The notes beneath the pieces are model-generated. The model did not search any database. It saw only the letters and a list, made by a program, of their open reading frames with translations, and was not told where the DNA came from. Made by a program: the position numbers and the translations under genes. Source: Daphnia pulex (Eukaryota > Arthropoda > Branchiopoda > Diplostraca > Daphniidae). From it: a stretch of DNA of 64,000 bases. How positions within the stretch are numbered: the stretch's first letter is position 1; each line of letters begins with the position of its first letter. Of this stretch, positions 48,351 to 61,800 are shown piece by piece. The stretch spans positions 1,426,001 to 1,490,000 of the forward strand of contig NC_060025.1 in the NCBI RefSeq assembly GCF_021134715.1, read 5' to 3'.

Positions 48351-49924
48351 CGCGGGAATCACGCACTTTTGGGCACGCACCAAAAGTCCGTTACTTTTCC
48401 CTGGGAAAAATTCGGTTCGTCTATGTAGATTTTCTGAAATTGTCTGACCAAAAGAATTCGATAGGCAACACAAATCCAACAGTTATAACAAATCGATCAA
48501 AAAAAAACTAGTTCATTACAAATTAATCATCTAATCTTTTATAATTCAACGATTAGACGCTGAACTACCCTCGTGTAGCCATTCCAGTGTATAATAATCC
48601 GAAAATAGAATTCTGCCGAGCTATTAATTTTCCCTACCAATAATTAATCTAGTCACGATAATAAATAACGACTTGCCTTGGAGCACAGCTGATTTCATTT
48701 CGATATAATAAAAAAAACCTTACCAAGTGTTGAAACACTTTGTCAGAAAATTTGTCTCGGAGCCAAAGAGGGGCGCTGGTTCTCGCACTTCAGTGCGGAA
48801 AGATTCCGGCCCGATAATATCGACCAAGGACCTACTTTCGTGTGTACAGCAAATTTGTTATTATAAGATTGTCGATAGCGACAGTCTGATCGAATCCGGG
48901 ATATAAAATATCGTCCCAGATCATCGCCTCAACAAAATCTAAATGACGGCGTTATAAGGAAAAACGGTTTTGACATTTTTCCGGTCCTAATAAAAACACG
49001 AGGGGCTTTTTCACGATCTGTCATATTATTTCCGCGATAGAAAGAGGGCAAACTATCTCTTTCGGCTGCCGGTCTAACAATCTAAACAATCGTGGCCCAG
49101 ATAATGTCCAGCCTATCCCTTGTACCGCACTACCTATACAGTCGTGGTGGAACATGTTAACTATAAGCCAACAGAGAAACGAAATTTTTCGCTAATCGCC
49201 AAAAAAGGAGTTTCGCTTCTTCCCGATGGGAGAGAAAGTCGAGCGTGTAAACGGCACTGTTGTTTCGTCTTTGATATCAATTGCGTGTCATTTTCACTCG
49301 TTTCCAAAATTTTGAAACAAATTTTTTTTGGCGCTTTTCATTCACAGAAAATTGGACGGGTTGTTGCTGTTGTGTCATGACTCATTCACGCTGTTCTGCG
49401 GCTTTGACGCTCATTATTCAAATGAGATGTTAAAAAAAATTAATTCAAGTTCTTTTCCATTGAATTCAGGGAAAAGTCACCTCTTATTAGCACTTTTAAA
49501 CCTTTGATAAACAATCCAACTTTTATGACAACAACAACAAAAACAACAACTAAAAGAAAGAGAGAGATAAATATACGTGAGAGAAAGCTTTTCTGTTATT
49601 GCCGGACTCGCGTAGGGGGGTCTGTGGATCAGGTGAAAGGAACAAATTATCTGGCGGGGTTTTTGATTTGGAAGTTTTTCTCACGATGAAATTGTTTGAT
49701 TCGGAGTGTGTGATATCGTGATAAAAGAAAGAAAAAACAGGCCAAAAAGGTAGCCGGGAGTTGTGTCAATTCCCGGTGAATAGGTCTTCTATCAAAAGGT
49801 GCTGGCCAAAAAATATTAAAAATAAAATAAAATGGGGAAACTGGAAAGGCGGTCCTGACCGGTTCAAGTTTAGGACTCAATTAAGGGCGTATGCCTCAAT
49901 TACGTCACACACAACCGCAATAAA

Positions 49925-49947
49925 AGAAAGAAAGAAAGAAAGAAACA
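49925..49947. repeat. Microsatellite (gaaa)n
   Basis: Five to six copies of gaaa. A separate gaa run lies at 50,014-50,030. Confidence 0.75.
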
Positions 49948-50454
49948 GACACACTGACAGATCAATCAAAATGTTTTTAGCACCACGTGAAAACAGGCAA
50001 TCGGCGTGACAGCAGAAGAAGAAGAAGAAGACCCCTACAGCCCAAACAACCGCATCTGGTTAGGCGGGTTAACTATTTTAGTAGTATACATCCGGCGTGA
50101 AAATTGTTATCACGAAACGCCAATTTTCTCATTTCCTCAAACTCGCTGGTGGTTATATTTGATAAATTAGCATATCCGCCAAATGACGCGGCTTTCACCG
50201 ACACCTATCAGCGCGTGTTCAATTAATTCTAACGATTTGATCTGATATTCTTCTAGCTATATATACTCTCCATATCCTGTTGCAGCTTTCTATATGGGAT
50301 GCGATAGGATGTTGAATTCGTTTGTCTCTTTGGAGCTCCTTGTTGATGCGACCAAGGTTGAAAAAGAAAAGAATTTTTAATGTAGTTTATAGCAACGTCA
50401 TCGTTGCTACAAACCGCTGACGCAATACAGTCAAAGCGCATTTTAGCAGGTTGA

Positions 50455-53145
50455 CGGTTGTTGCTGTAAGACGATGGATGGAAACGTCAAACTTTTTTTT
50501 TTTTTAAGAATTTTATACCAAAATTACCCTGTCCATTTCCTCTTTTTCTTTTATTCTGTTATTTAAAAGATTCTGTCAATTAAACGCAGTAATTTCTGTC
50601 TAATAAAATATGTATAATGTGAAAAATAAACTTAAATGTCTTGTTGAAGAAAATCAAACCTGATAAGACTGGCGTGGTCCAGTGGTTATGGTACCCGATC
50701 ATCATAATGTCATCATATGGGGTGATTTCCCCTGGCCGCTTTGTTAATACTAGTCCTACTAGCCTAATAAAGTACGATTAGTCATACTCATAAGTCCGCA
50801 AGGCAGAGTCGCTAGTCAGAGTGCCACAATGCAATTGACTAATCACAGTGTATTACGATATTGCATTGCATTGGCGGAAATAATTCCAATGACCAAAATT
50901 GATGGATCAAAACTCTACAAATGCTAAACTTTTTACAATATCTGTCTGATTTAAAAAAAATTAATTTTTCGATTGTTTTGATTTTATTAAGTTTTATTAA
51001 TCGTAAATAATTTTACGGCTGCTGCTGGATGGATGGAATCGTTAAACTTTTGTTTGAAAGAATTTAATACAAAAATTTCCCTATCCATTTCCCCTTTTTT
51101 TCCGTAATCAAAAAATTCTATCAAATTAAGCGCAGCAATTTTTCTCAAATAAAATGTAAATGTGAAAAAAACTTAAATGTGTAGTTGAAAAAAATCATAT
51201 TTGATAAGACTGGCATGGTCCAGTGGTTATGGTACCTGATCATCAAGATGTCATCATTGAGATGATTTCCCCTTCTTAGTAACTTAGTAAGTAGCTTTGA
51301 AGTAAGTAGTTGAGGACTCATAAGTTAGAACCCAGGTGGCCGAGCAACTATTTAAAGTGTGCAATTATCTAATCCCAGTATTACGATGATTATATACGAG
51401 GAAATCATTCCAATGACCAAAATTGATGGATCAAAACTCTACAAATGCTAAACTTTTTACAATATCTGTCTGATTTAAAAAAAATTAATTTTTCGATTGT
51501 TTTGATTTTATTAAGTTTTATTAATCGTAAATAATTTTACGGCTGCTGCTGGATGGATGGAATCGTTAAACTTTTGTTTGAAAGAATTTAATACAAAAAT
51601 TTCCCTATCCATTTCCCCTTTTTTTCCGTAATCAAAAAATTCTATCAAATTAAGCGCAGCAATTTTTCTCAAATAAAATGTAAATGTGAAAAAAACTTAA
51701 ATGTGTAGTTGAAAAAAATCATATTTGATAAGACTGGCATGGTCCAGTGGTTATGGTACCTGATCATCAAGATGTCATCATTGAGATGATTTCCCCTTCT
51801 TAGTAACTTAGTAAGTAGCTTTGAAGTAAGTAGTTGAGGACTCATAAGTTAGAACCCAGGTGGCCGAGCAACTATTTAAAGTGTGCAATTATCTAATCCC
51901 AGTATTACGATGATTATATACGAGGAAATCATTCCAATGACCAAAATTGATGGATCAAAACTCTACAAATGCTAAACTTTTTACAATATCTGTCTGATTT
52001 AAAAAAAATTAATTTTTCGATTGTTTTGATTTTATTAAGTTTTATTAATCGTAAATAATTTTACGGCTGCTGCTGGATGGATGGAATCGTTAAACTTTTG
52101 TTTGAAAGAATTTAATACAAAAATTTCCCTATCCATTTCCCCTTTTTTTCCGTAATCAAAAAATTCTATCAAATTAAGCGCAGCAATTTTTCTCAAATAA
52201 AATGTAAATGTGAAAAAAACTTAAATGTGTAGTTGAAAAAAATCATATTTGATAAGACTGGCATGGTCCAGTGGTTATGGTACCTGATCATCAAGATGTC
52301 ATCATTGAGATGATTTCCCCTTCTTAGTAACTTAGTAAGTAGCTTTGAAGTAAGTAGTTGAGGACTCATAAGTTAGAACCCAGGTGGCCGAGCAACTATT
52401 TAAAGTGTGCAATTATCTAATCCCAGTATTACGATGATTATATACGAGGAAATCATTCCAATGACCAAAATTGATGGATCAAAACTCTACAAATGCTAAA
52501 CTTTTTACAATATCTGTCTGATTTAAAAAAAATTAATTTTTCGATTGTTTTGATTTTATTAAGTTTTATTAATCGTAAATAATTTTACGGCTGCTGCTGG
52601 ATGGATGGAATCGTTAAACTTTTGTTTGAAAGAATTTAATACAAAAATTTCCCTATCCATTTCCCCTTTTTTTCCGTAATCAAAAAATTCTATCAAATTA
52701 AGCGCAGCAATTTTTCTCAAATAAAATGTAAATGTGAAAAAAACTTAAATGTGTAGTTGAAAAAAATCATATTTGATAAGACTGGCATGGTCCAGTGGTT
52801 ATGGTACCTGATCATCAAGATGTCATCATTGAGATGATTTCCCCTTCTTAGTAACTTAGTAAGTAGCTTTGAAGTAAGTAGTTGAGGACTCATAAGTTAG
52901 AACCCAGGTGGCCGAGCAACTATTTAAAGTGTGCAATTATCTAATCCCAGTATTACGATGATTATATACGAGGAAATCATTCCAATGACCAAAATTGATG
53001 GATCAAAACTCTACAAATGCTAAACTTTTTACATTGTCTTTTTCATTTTAAAGACATTTTTCGATTGTTTCAATGTTATTAAGTTTTATGAATTGTAAGT
53101 AAATTTGTTTGGTTGCTGCTGCTGGATGATGGATATGGCAAACGT
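50455..53145. repeat. Satellite array, 524-bp unit
   Basis: Taking ggctgctgctgg as the phase mark, units start at 51,017, 51,541, 52,065 and 52,589, exactly 524 bases apart. These units look identical base for base. The first unit (about 50,455-51,016) is diverged and about 17-40 bases longer, and the array ends in a diverged start of another unit at about 53,030-53,145. Each unit contains tggtccagtggttatgg, which matches a tRNA-type A-box (TGGYNNAGTGG), but no clear B-box. No copy is seen in duplication copy A, so the array was gained after the duplication or lost from copy A. Confidence 0.92.
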
Positions 53146-54790
53146 CTAGGGAAAAAGAAAAGAAGCCGCAAATGTCTTCACCAACGCAAAAAGACAGATG
53201 CGAGAGGAAGGTCTTTCAAGTCTGGTGAACATTTCGAAACGATATCCCTCGGTCGAAAAAATGCAAAAATATTTAAAATAATTTTATTATTTAGAAAAAA
53301 ATATATAAAAAAAAGGGAAGGAAATTCCCCTTATCCATTTTCTCTTTTATTTTTCTTTCCAATAAAAGAAAAAAAGTAAGTTGTTAATATGCGGCCTACT
53401 TTTTTGCCCACCAGACGTGAACACTTCGTTCTTTTTAGGTGTGTAGACGTCATCTATTATGTAGGCTGGATGACTGTACGGTCTCGATATACATCCGTAT
53501 CGTGAATAGACCGCCAATAAAAATACAGCAACGTGAATGATAAACAAACACCAGGGTTTCTTTCAAAATAGAACAGACGAGGGAGAAGCTTCGATTTTGT
53601 TTTTCTCCCCGGTGAACCTGTGGAAATGTTGAGTGCCACACGTGCGGATGATTATTTCATTTCAGTCCAAAGACCCAGCCGAAAACAAAAAAAAACGATC
53701 GAACGAATTTAGAAAGAATCGGGAGAGAAAGTTCACGAAATGGCACGGTCGGTCGTGAATGCTTATGAAAATGTATTATTATTTATTTTTTTTTTTTGTT
53801 TCTTTCGATTTCAATCTGGAAACATTTTTAAAGAAGAAAACAACCAAACAGAAAAAAAAAATGAACGAACGAAAAAACTAATTCTTCCAAACTGGCTGAA
53901 CGAAAAAATTCACTACAAACCAAAAATAAATTTTAAAAACGAAATTGTTTGACTGGCATAAAATTCGAATTCATGTTTGGGGGAAAATTCATTTTCCTGT
54001 TGACGAGGTGAAAAAGAAAAAAAAGAGAAGAGAGAGAAAAGAGTCACACAGTTTTTAATATGGCACTCAACTTGGACCCCGAACGCAAAACGATAAACGC
54101 AGCATCGAGCTGTGGCGCGAACGACAGTCGCGACGAAACGCGCGGGTCCCGTTCAGAACGGGCCACGCACAATTCGTCCGACTCAACAACAAAAAAAAAA
54201 AAAAAGAGAAACGACTAATAAAAAAAGAAAAATAATAAAAATCGAAAAGAATCAAGGGGTAAAGTCTAAACGCTAAAGCCTTGACACACTGACACGAAGG
54301 AGATGAAAACGGACAGTCGAAAAACACACACGGCAGGCAGGTATAATGTAAGACTCGGCGCAGTTATGATAGCAAAAAGGAGAGAAAGATTGAAAGATAG
54401 AGAGAGGTTTAAAATTATTATTTTTAAAAATTGTTGGGGAGGTTTCTTTTTAAATCTTCTTCTTCTTTTGATCTGGCAACGAAGCGCAGAGCAGCTACCG
54501 CAGGGGCGAAATCCAGTTGAATTAATTCTCTTCTAATTTAAGGTGTTTTTGAATTCTTTTGAATTTTTAAGACTATTGTTCTTTGAATTTTTGGTCACTT
54601 TGAGTTAGTTTTTTTTAATTCTTATTCAGTCAGCAAGAGGATGCGGCGAATTATGGTTGTTCCAGGTTGTTCCTCGTTCACTTGGCGCCGGGAATTTTGC
54701 GTAGGACCTTTTTTGTATGATTTTGATTCAATAGGAAATACGGACGAATGAATGAATGAATATCAAATGAATTTTGGTTTGTGAATAAAA
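53146..54790. other. 3' flank of flotillin-2
   Basis: Purine-rich and A-rich, with poly(A) at 54,189-54,205. It partly matches copy A (53,720-53,760 with about 37,035-37,090, sharing gggagagaaagtt-like and atggcacgg words). No gene recognised. Confidence 0.4.
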
Positions 54791-55442
54791 TTATTTTACG
54801 TCGGATAAATCGACTCCAGTCAGGGCTTGAATGGCGGGCGGCACCTGGGCAACGAATTTATTGATTTCGTTGGAGAAATTGGACGAGCCGCTGAGCATCA
54901 CGATCTCGTCCGTCTTGGCAAGAGGAGCGGCTACTTCGGCCGCGATCTACAACAACCAAATTTCGTTTTCAACCGAGCGAAAGAAGAAAATTCGTTTGAG
55001 ACTTAATTATCACGGCGGGCCGAATTGTCGGAACGGTATTTTAAAAAAATAGTTTAAAAGGCGCGGGCGTAGTTATTATACCTTTGGCAGGGCTTCAAAA
55101 ACGAGAGAGAGTGTGGCCGCCTCTCCGTATTGTTTGTAAGCGGCGGCTTTGAGTCGCATGGCCTCCGCTTCGGACCGGCCGACATTTTCGATGGCCGTAG
55201 CTTCGGCCGCTCCGATGAGTTTGATCTTCTCGGCGTCGGCACGGGCCTTTTCAACCACTTGAGTCCTGATCGATGGCAAAGTGCCCAGAACAAAATTCCG
55301 TCGATTAAAAATTAATTCTATTCCTTATACATCCACCGACAGGTGACGTGCAACTAATCGGAAAAAAAAGACGAGCTGTCCTTAAAGGCAATTGCGTAAT
55401 CCTCTTTCAATTCGATGAAACAAAAGGAACGAAAAAAGAATA

Positions 55443-55474
<32 letters not shown>

Positions 55475-58400
55475 AGAGTTTCTCCTGTTGTAGAGTCAAA
55501 TCGAAAGGAGCAGCCCCACAGAACCCGAAGGGGATATCACGCTCATAACCATTACGGGAGAACCGTTGAATATGTAATCATATGGCCAGCGTCTATACAA
55601 TGGACGGACGGATGGCGAAACATTCAAATTGGATGCAACAGTCGACGGACGTGGCATTCGCTGGACACCTCCAGGGCAACAACGGCCACAGAGTTTAATT
55701 GTTGCTCCGATTTCAGACCCCCATCAACAAATTTTAAAAGGAAAAAGGAAAAAACAAGAAAAGCCGAAAAAGGAAATATTTTGGCAAAGGGGAAAAAAGA
55801 AAAAAAGAGTTTGAAATTTGAAATAAATTTTCTCCTACCTTTGGCCCTGGGCGACGAGTTCGACTTTGAAACTTTCGGCCTCGGCGGGCAGCCGGACGGT
55901 GGCTATGAGTTCCTTTTCGCGTCGCATAATTTCCTGTTCCTCAATTTCAATTTGCTTCCGGCGCTCCACGACCGTGATTTGCATTTCTTCCGTCCGGATC
56001 TTTTGGCGAGTTTTGGCGGCCTGCAATTCGTATGCTAATTGCGCCTCGGCTTTCTAATCGTCCGACCGACATACGAACCAACGAAAGGAAAGAAGAAAAT
56101 AAAAATTAATTCCATCCATCAAAATGAAATGCGATGAATAATTAAATAAATTAAAAATGTCAAAATTGCGGAAAAAGTTGACGGGTCAAATAATTAATCG
56201 TCCGTGTGAATTAATGAATGAACTCACGGCTGTGTTAATCTCCCGGTCGAAATTGGATTTCTGAAGTTTGTAGAGTCGCGTGTTGTCCTCCACTTTGGTG
56301 TCCATGTTGTACTTGACGTCCATCGAGGCTTTCTCACATTCCGCTTCCTGCATCCATCCGCACGGATCACCATGTCGTCGTTGTAGTCGTCGGGTTGACG
56401 CGGTGACGTGATTTTATTTATAAAAAAAGGGAAAGAAATGGGACAAGACGATGAAATAAATTTTTGTGTTTCGTTTTCTTTCATCACGAGATGATGGGGG
56501 GAAATGTGGGTCATCTGGAACGCCAGTCACGTCGTCCACCAGCCGACAATAACAAAAAGACACTCGTCGCGTCAAGCGCAAACACAAATACACAACGTAA
56601 GTGCAGTGCACGTTATTCCCGCCCAGGCCCAGGCCGAAACTTCAGGGGCAATTCAATTTACAACAATCGGGGAAAAGGCCGAATAAAGGGGCACCAGGTG
56701 TTTGCGTGACTTTTTTTTATTTTTAAAAAACTTGTTGTTGATGTCGACACTTGTAGAATAAATTGTAGGATCGAGTCCTACAATTATTCGTTCGTTTCAT
56801 TTTGATTTCCGTGTTCTCACCCGAATTCCGGCGTCTCTGTTAGCCTGGGCGACGCCCACAGCCGCGTCTCGTTTGACATTGGCCGTCTGCGCTTTTCCCA
56901 GTGATGACAAATACTCGACGTCGTCGTAAACATCTAATAATAGTAAAAAACGTCGAATCAAACTTTGAACCAGAATATGATGGACATGAATGAAATTCCA
57001 TTGAGCCAAAATTGGAAAGAAAAAAAAAACAAATTCAATCGGAAGTTGGCGATTGTCAATTTGTTTTTTCTCCTTCTTTACTGGGCCATTGGACGTGACA
57101 TCAATTTCATAGCCTGTGCAAACATATAAGGCTCTTGGCTGGTCGTCGTCTGTACCTTTGATGGTGAAGGAAAGGATTTCAATGCCCATCCGGCCGACAT
57201 CGGGCGCCGCCACTTCTCGTACGAGCGAAGCGAATTGGTCGCGGTCGCGGTACACCTGCGCCACGGACAAACACACATCAAAAGAATGAAACACACATAT
57301 CCTATCCACGCAAGGTCTAAAGAAAACGGGAATTATGCACACATATTCGGGGAAAAAAAATAAAATCAAAAATGCAAATCACACTGGGGATATCTAGATG
57401 GGCCAAATCCAGGTTATCAGAACACCATCGATTCATGTCCAGTTCACGACGATTCGGGACAGTCAGACACAAAACGCCAACCTCCTTAACATTGACTCGT
57501 TCGCCGTGATTGAGAGCCTGGCTGTGCTGCCCATTTTGTGGCTGTGCGGTCTAATTTTAATGTGTCCTTATAGGTCGTGATTGAATTCAATAGTTGGCCG
57601 ATCATTTCGCCCGACACCAAATCACCAAAATCTAAACCAGTCAACTCCTCAGCTGGTGATTGATGATGATCCCAAACGTCTTTTTATCGTGTTGGCAGTG
57701 TTGGCTCCTAGATTTTCGGTCGACCGTACTAACCTCCTAACCCAACCGAATAAGGGACAACTCGACTCGACTGACTGACTGACTGACTTGACTAGTTCAT
57801 TTTGTGTTCTACATTGTCGTCATCTGTCAATTGGGGATCGTTACACCAACTCGCCAACGAAACAGAGAAACAACTCGTTAAAGTCGGCTTCTTTATAGTT
57901 ATGGATATCTGCTGGTTGTTGTTGTGTAAGACAAAGTTGACTGCAGCAACAACAACAGACACCGTTATTACTGGATTTTGCGGTTTTCCCTGGGCATTTC
58001 TTTTTTCTTTATTCAGACGGACATGTCCATTTTCCCCTCTACATTTTCGGTGGACTCTCAGCGGGAGGTTTAAACGGCCAATTCGGCGGGAATTTGAAAA
58101 GAAAACAAACCAGACGGGAAACCTTGAAAAGAGCAACAACAACTATGCACCTCTTCGACGGAGAGAGTGCCTAGGATGGCGCGCAGGTGGCCTTCGAGGG
58201 TTTGAAGGATCGTTAGCTGGACTTCTTGGGAAGTTTTGCCGAGAAATTGCTCAGAGGCCGTCCGCAGTAGCTCCTTGTCCGTCATGATCTTGCACTGGGC
58301 CACTCCGGTGACCGTCAGCGGCACTCCCTGGGCCGTCTCGACGTGCTCGCACATTGGATTCAACGTCATCACCTGAATAGGAGCAAATAGAAAACAACCA

Positions 58401-58884
58401 AACGGAAGTCGGTGATTATTATCTTCTCACCATTTAATAAATAAGGAGCCTGGGAAAAAAATAATAAAATAAAATGTAATTTCAAAACAAAAACAACAAA
58501 AAAGTGAATCAATAGACTCTCCCGTCTCATCCGCTTCGGAAGTCGCCGGATAACGGAAACCGCAACACCAATTTCTTGGGTGTCTAAACGGATTTCAATT
58601 GTGACGTCATTGTGAAACAAATAAAACTAAAAAACTACCAAAAAAAATTTGGAGAAAGTTTTTATTTTTGAATTTTGTCGGAAATGGCGCCCTTGACTCG
58701 AATGTTTTCCACGAAGGAGCCAATTATTTATTTTATCTGTTTGAGCTGAAGCGCCAAATGGAAAATAAAATAACATTTTTGTGTTTTACCTCGAGTGACA
58801 TGCGCTGGACGTCCGTTACGAGCCACCAGGCCCACGCCCATCCGCCGACGATGGTCGTCTTAGTACTGGCACCACAGCAGCCGC
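54791..58884 (-). CDS. FLOT2: Flotillin-2 (reggie-1), first coding exon outside the window
   Basis: Eight exons join in phase: 58,790-58,884, 58,151-58,372, 57,156-57,255, 56,821-56,933, 56,228-56,347, 55,839-56,053, 55,082-55,265 and 54,791-54,946. They give about 401 residues. Family members have about 17 more at the N terminus (MGN..NEALVVSG), expected on an exon beyond 64,000. The protein is an SPFH scaffold on the inner face of the plasma membrane and endosomes that oligomerises with flotillin-1 to form microdomains. Visible marks are VGGWAWAWW (membrane hairpin region), VALTVTGVAQ-like PLTVTGVAQCKIMTDKELL, REVAAPDVGRMGIEILSFTI, then the coiled coil with Glu-Ala repeats (RTEEMQITVVERRKQIEIEE, RADAEKIKLIGAAEATAIEN) and the C-terminal ALTGVDLSDVK. 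The frame is complete with no stops, unlike copy A. Intron 1 is then over 5 kb and contains most of the right end of the window. Confidence 0.95.
55477..55745 (+). pseudogene. Coding-like relic inside a flotillin-2 intron (copy B)
   Basis: Near-identical to 37,853-38,110, including the internal stop after GDITLITITGEPLNM. It lies in the intron between the QGQR and TQVVEKA exons, antisense to flotillin-2. The source is not recognised. Confidence 0.35.
56761..56785. repeat. Perfect 10-bp inverted repeat (copy B)
   Basis: AATTGTAGGA, loop tcgag, TCCTACAATT, about 40 bases 3' of the donor of the exon at 56,821-56,933. It is identical in copy A. Confidence 0.85.
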
Positions 58885-61800
58885 CTGTAATAATTATTCA
58901 ATTTAATTCAAAATTAAGTCGAATGAAAATTAAATATAAAACATCAAGGGAAATTATCAGCAATTAAAACAAAATCACCCGGCAACTTTCCAAAAATTAG
59001 CAAATGCAAACTAAGAAATTCGCCACGGTCGATTCAATCAAAAAGACAAACAACACACGACCTAGTTTTCCCATTTGAAACAGATTTTTTCGCGCCTTCA
59101 TCAAATCTACACAAAATCCTCCACCAATATCCAGAATAAGCCAAAAAAGAGAAAGTTTTCTCTCCATCGCGGGGGGAAAATAATTTTCCGTCGAAATTAT
59201 TCGATTGCGTGGCCCGTGATGTTTCTCCCCACTCGTGTCTCTCTTTTTTCTCTCTTCATTTTCGGGGGCGCGTCCTTGGATGTTAACAACGTGAAAGTGG
59301 CCGGCAACGACTGGAACAACCACCAAACAACAGTATAAGAACAACACAACATCGAGGAGCGCCGGATAGACTTTGGAGAGCTGAGCATTTAAACAAAATC
59401 CCGTCGTGGAACATTGCGCGCGTATCCGACGGTCAGAAAATAAAAAATTTGTTAGTAGCTCTGCGCTCTGCATCTGCCACACATCCACCATATTCCTTTT
59501 TTTGGTACCACCTGTTGTGTGGTGGTAGGTTGGTCGGTGGGTGGCATAGCCTCCTTGTTCTGGTGGCAAAGACAATCGTCGAAAAACCCCAAAGACAAAA
59601 AAATCTTATTTCTTTCATCTTTTCTCAATTTTTCTGCGCTCTGGTTGGTCTTCTCTGGTTGGTTTCTTGATGATGATCAATTGGGGCGGATGGGTTGCGG
59701 ATTGTTGCCATCCATCCATCTCTGTATAGACGTATTTTTGGGTGCTGCTGCTCTCTCTCTACTACTAGACATGTGTAGTAGTATTAGGAACACAACGGTA
59801 CATGTACAGCAACCGATAAGATTTATATATTTCTCTCTATTATTTGTCCACTCCCAAAGAGCCCCGGAAGGTTTATTTTCCTTTCTTTACCGTTGGTCTG
59901 GCCAGTGCGAAAAATGTTTGTTGGTGAGCCTTTGGCAGATTGGAAATGGAATCTTTTTTTTCGTTTGTTTGACACCTTTCCCTTCGCTCTCTATTCTGAT
60001 TTTCTCCTTTCCTTTTTCAAATTGATTTTCAAATTCTGACTTTTTTTATTTTACTCTACATTCCAGGTGTATTTTTTTGTCTTCTTCTGAATAGTTTCCA
60101 CCGAAAAAAATAGGGTGGGGCTTTAATATCGTTTTGAAAGAGATAAGACGTTCGATTCTCTTTTTATTTTTTTGCTAGACAGAAATAACTTTGTGGCTTT
60201 CGGAGAAGTTGAGAGCGAGCGGCGGACCCCCACCGCGATGGAATGGGCGAAAGGCACAGCTAAAACACCCAAATACATTAAAGTACAGTAAATAAAAATC
60301 ACGAATAAAAATGGGTCGGTCTTTTGGCGTGCATGCCGGGAGTCACGTGCGCATCCCTGGTCTACGAGCGGTTGACAGACGCCACCGTGTTTCGTCATCC
60401 GCGTGAAAAACGGAATTTTTCAGATCGTGAAAGTGTTGATTCTTCTTCTTCTTCTATTCAAACAACAACGGGATAATTCGTCGGGGAAAGAAACGAACGA
60501 CAACGTTGGTTATTTCAAAGACTTTGCGTCATGTCTACATCGACTGGTAGACTCTCTCCCACCGTAGAATTGCGGTCAAGGCACAAGAAAGACGCTCCTC
60601 CGCATTTCCACCGGTGGAAACGGTCCCGAAAATCTACGGGTGTTGGCCACTTTTATTGTTCGTTTGACATCCGTCAACTTTTCAATCGGCCGATCGACTT
60701 TTCAAATTTTCCCGCGCTGAATTCAATGGCGCTAAATTTAAAAAATTGCAAAAAATGAATCGAAAAACAAGGGCGGCAAATTTGAATGCCGACAGTTTAC
60801 GATTCGACAACTTTCGCGTAGTGAAAAGTTTTCTGCTAATAGAATCAGAGCGAATCTGACGACTAGAATCTTTTCTCCTTGTCGTCCTCCTCCCCTTTTT
60901 TTAAAAAATCTATCGACTACACAAATCGAATCGGAGATAATAAATATCTGAAATACTTTGAGAAAAGAGATGGGGAATTTTTACTAGACACGCAACACAG
61001 GGGAAAGAAGAGGAAAAACCAGTTGGACACGATACGAGCGGGACTATACGACACGACACGGTCTATTGCCTCGGCAGTTTGAATTTCAAATTATTTCCAG
61101 TTGGAGAAAGTCTTCACTTCTCCTGTTGGAATTATCCGTCTACTCTTTTTCTTGTACTTCAAAAAAAATTGAGGCGATGATTCTTACATCATTCTCACTC
61201 TAGACATTACGAATCATTTCCTTGTACGGTGAGACCGGTGGGCGGAGTAGTAGGGGCGAAAAGGAAAGAACCTGGAGGGTTTGACAATAATTACGCCATG
61301 TACCCTCTGACGCCCGACTGATTCATACGGTGGCAGCAGCCGGTGGTGGTGGTGGGAAAATGTTACGACGATTCAGGTTGAATGACTTTTCCAAAATTCA
61401 AAAATAAAATTCTACACGTCCACCATCTTTTCGGAAAAAAATAATTTGAAAAAAGTAAAAAAATTCAAAGATGATTATTCCATTTGAAATCTGTTTCAGT
61501 TTCCCTTCTCGGACGATTAACGTCAAACAAGTTAACGCATCGTCATTGCCGGGCGAAATTAAAAAAAAAGAACAAGTTTTGGAGTTCCGTTCCAGTCCAG
61601 CAACTCCACACTCGACTTCTTAGCTTCTTCTTTTGGGCTGGTGGTTAAATAAAAATTTTTTAAAAAAAGGAACGGTGCGATCCGCATCCGGCCACCCATG
61701 GAAGACGGAACAGATGAAAAAAAAGTAAATGACGTGGTCAATATTTTTTTTCTCTCGAAAGAAGAAAGAATAAAACTCTTGACAACGATGACGGCGATAA

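Larger units (their letters stand above)
46737..50454. other. Non-coding part of copy B left of the satellite
   Basis: No gene seen. It includes segments matching copy A (near 48,895, 49,085, 49,208 and 49,378), a tagtag microsatellite at 48,328-48,350 and a gaaa microsatellite at 49,925-49,947. Confidence 0.4.

Noticed and set aside
50455-53145. CRISPR-like or tRNA gene cluster reading of the 524-bp repeats
   Set aside because: Units are far too long and there are no spacers. The A-box match lacks a proper B-box and a cloverleaf.
59029-59419. Minus-strand frame conserved in both copies, considered as the flotillin first exon
   Set aside because: It lacks the MGN..VGPNEALVVSG type sequence. 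Conservation is explained by the near-identical block as a whole.
59519-60025. 168-codon plus-strand open frame
   Set aside because: Hydrophobic by T-rich composition, not kept in copy A, no family resemblance.
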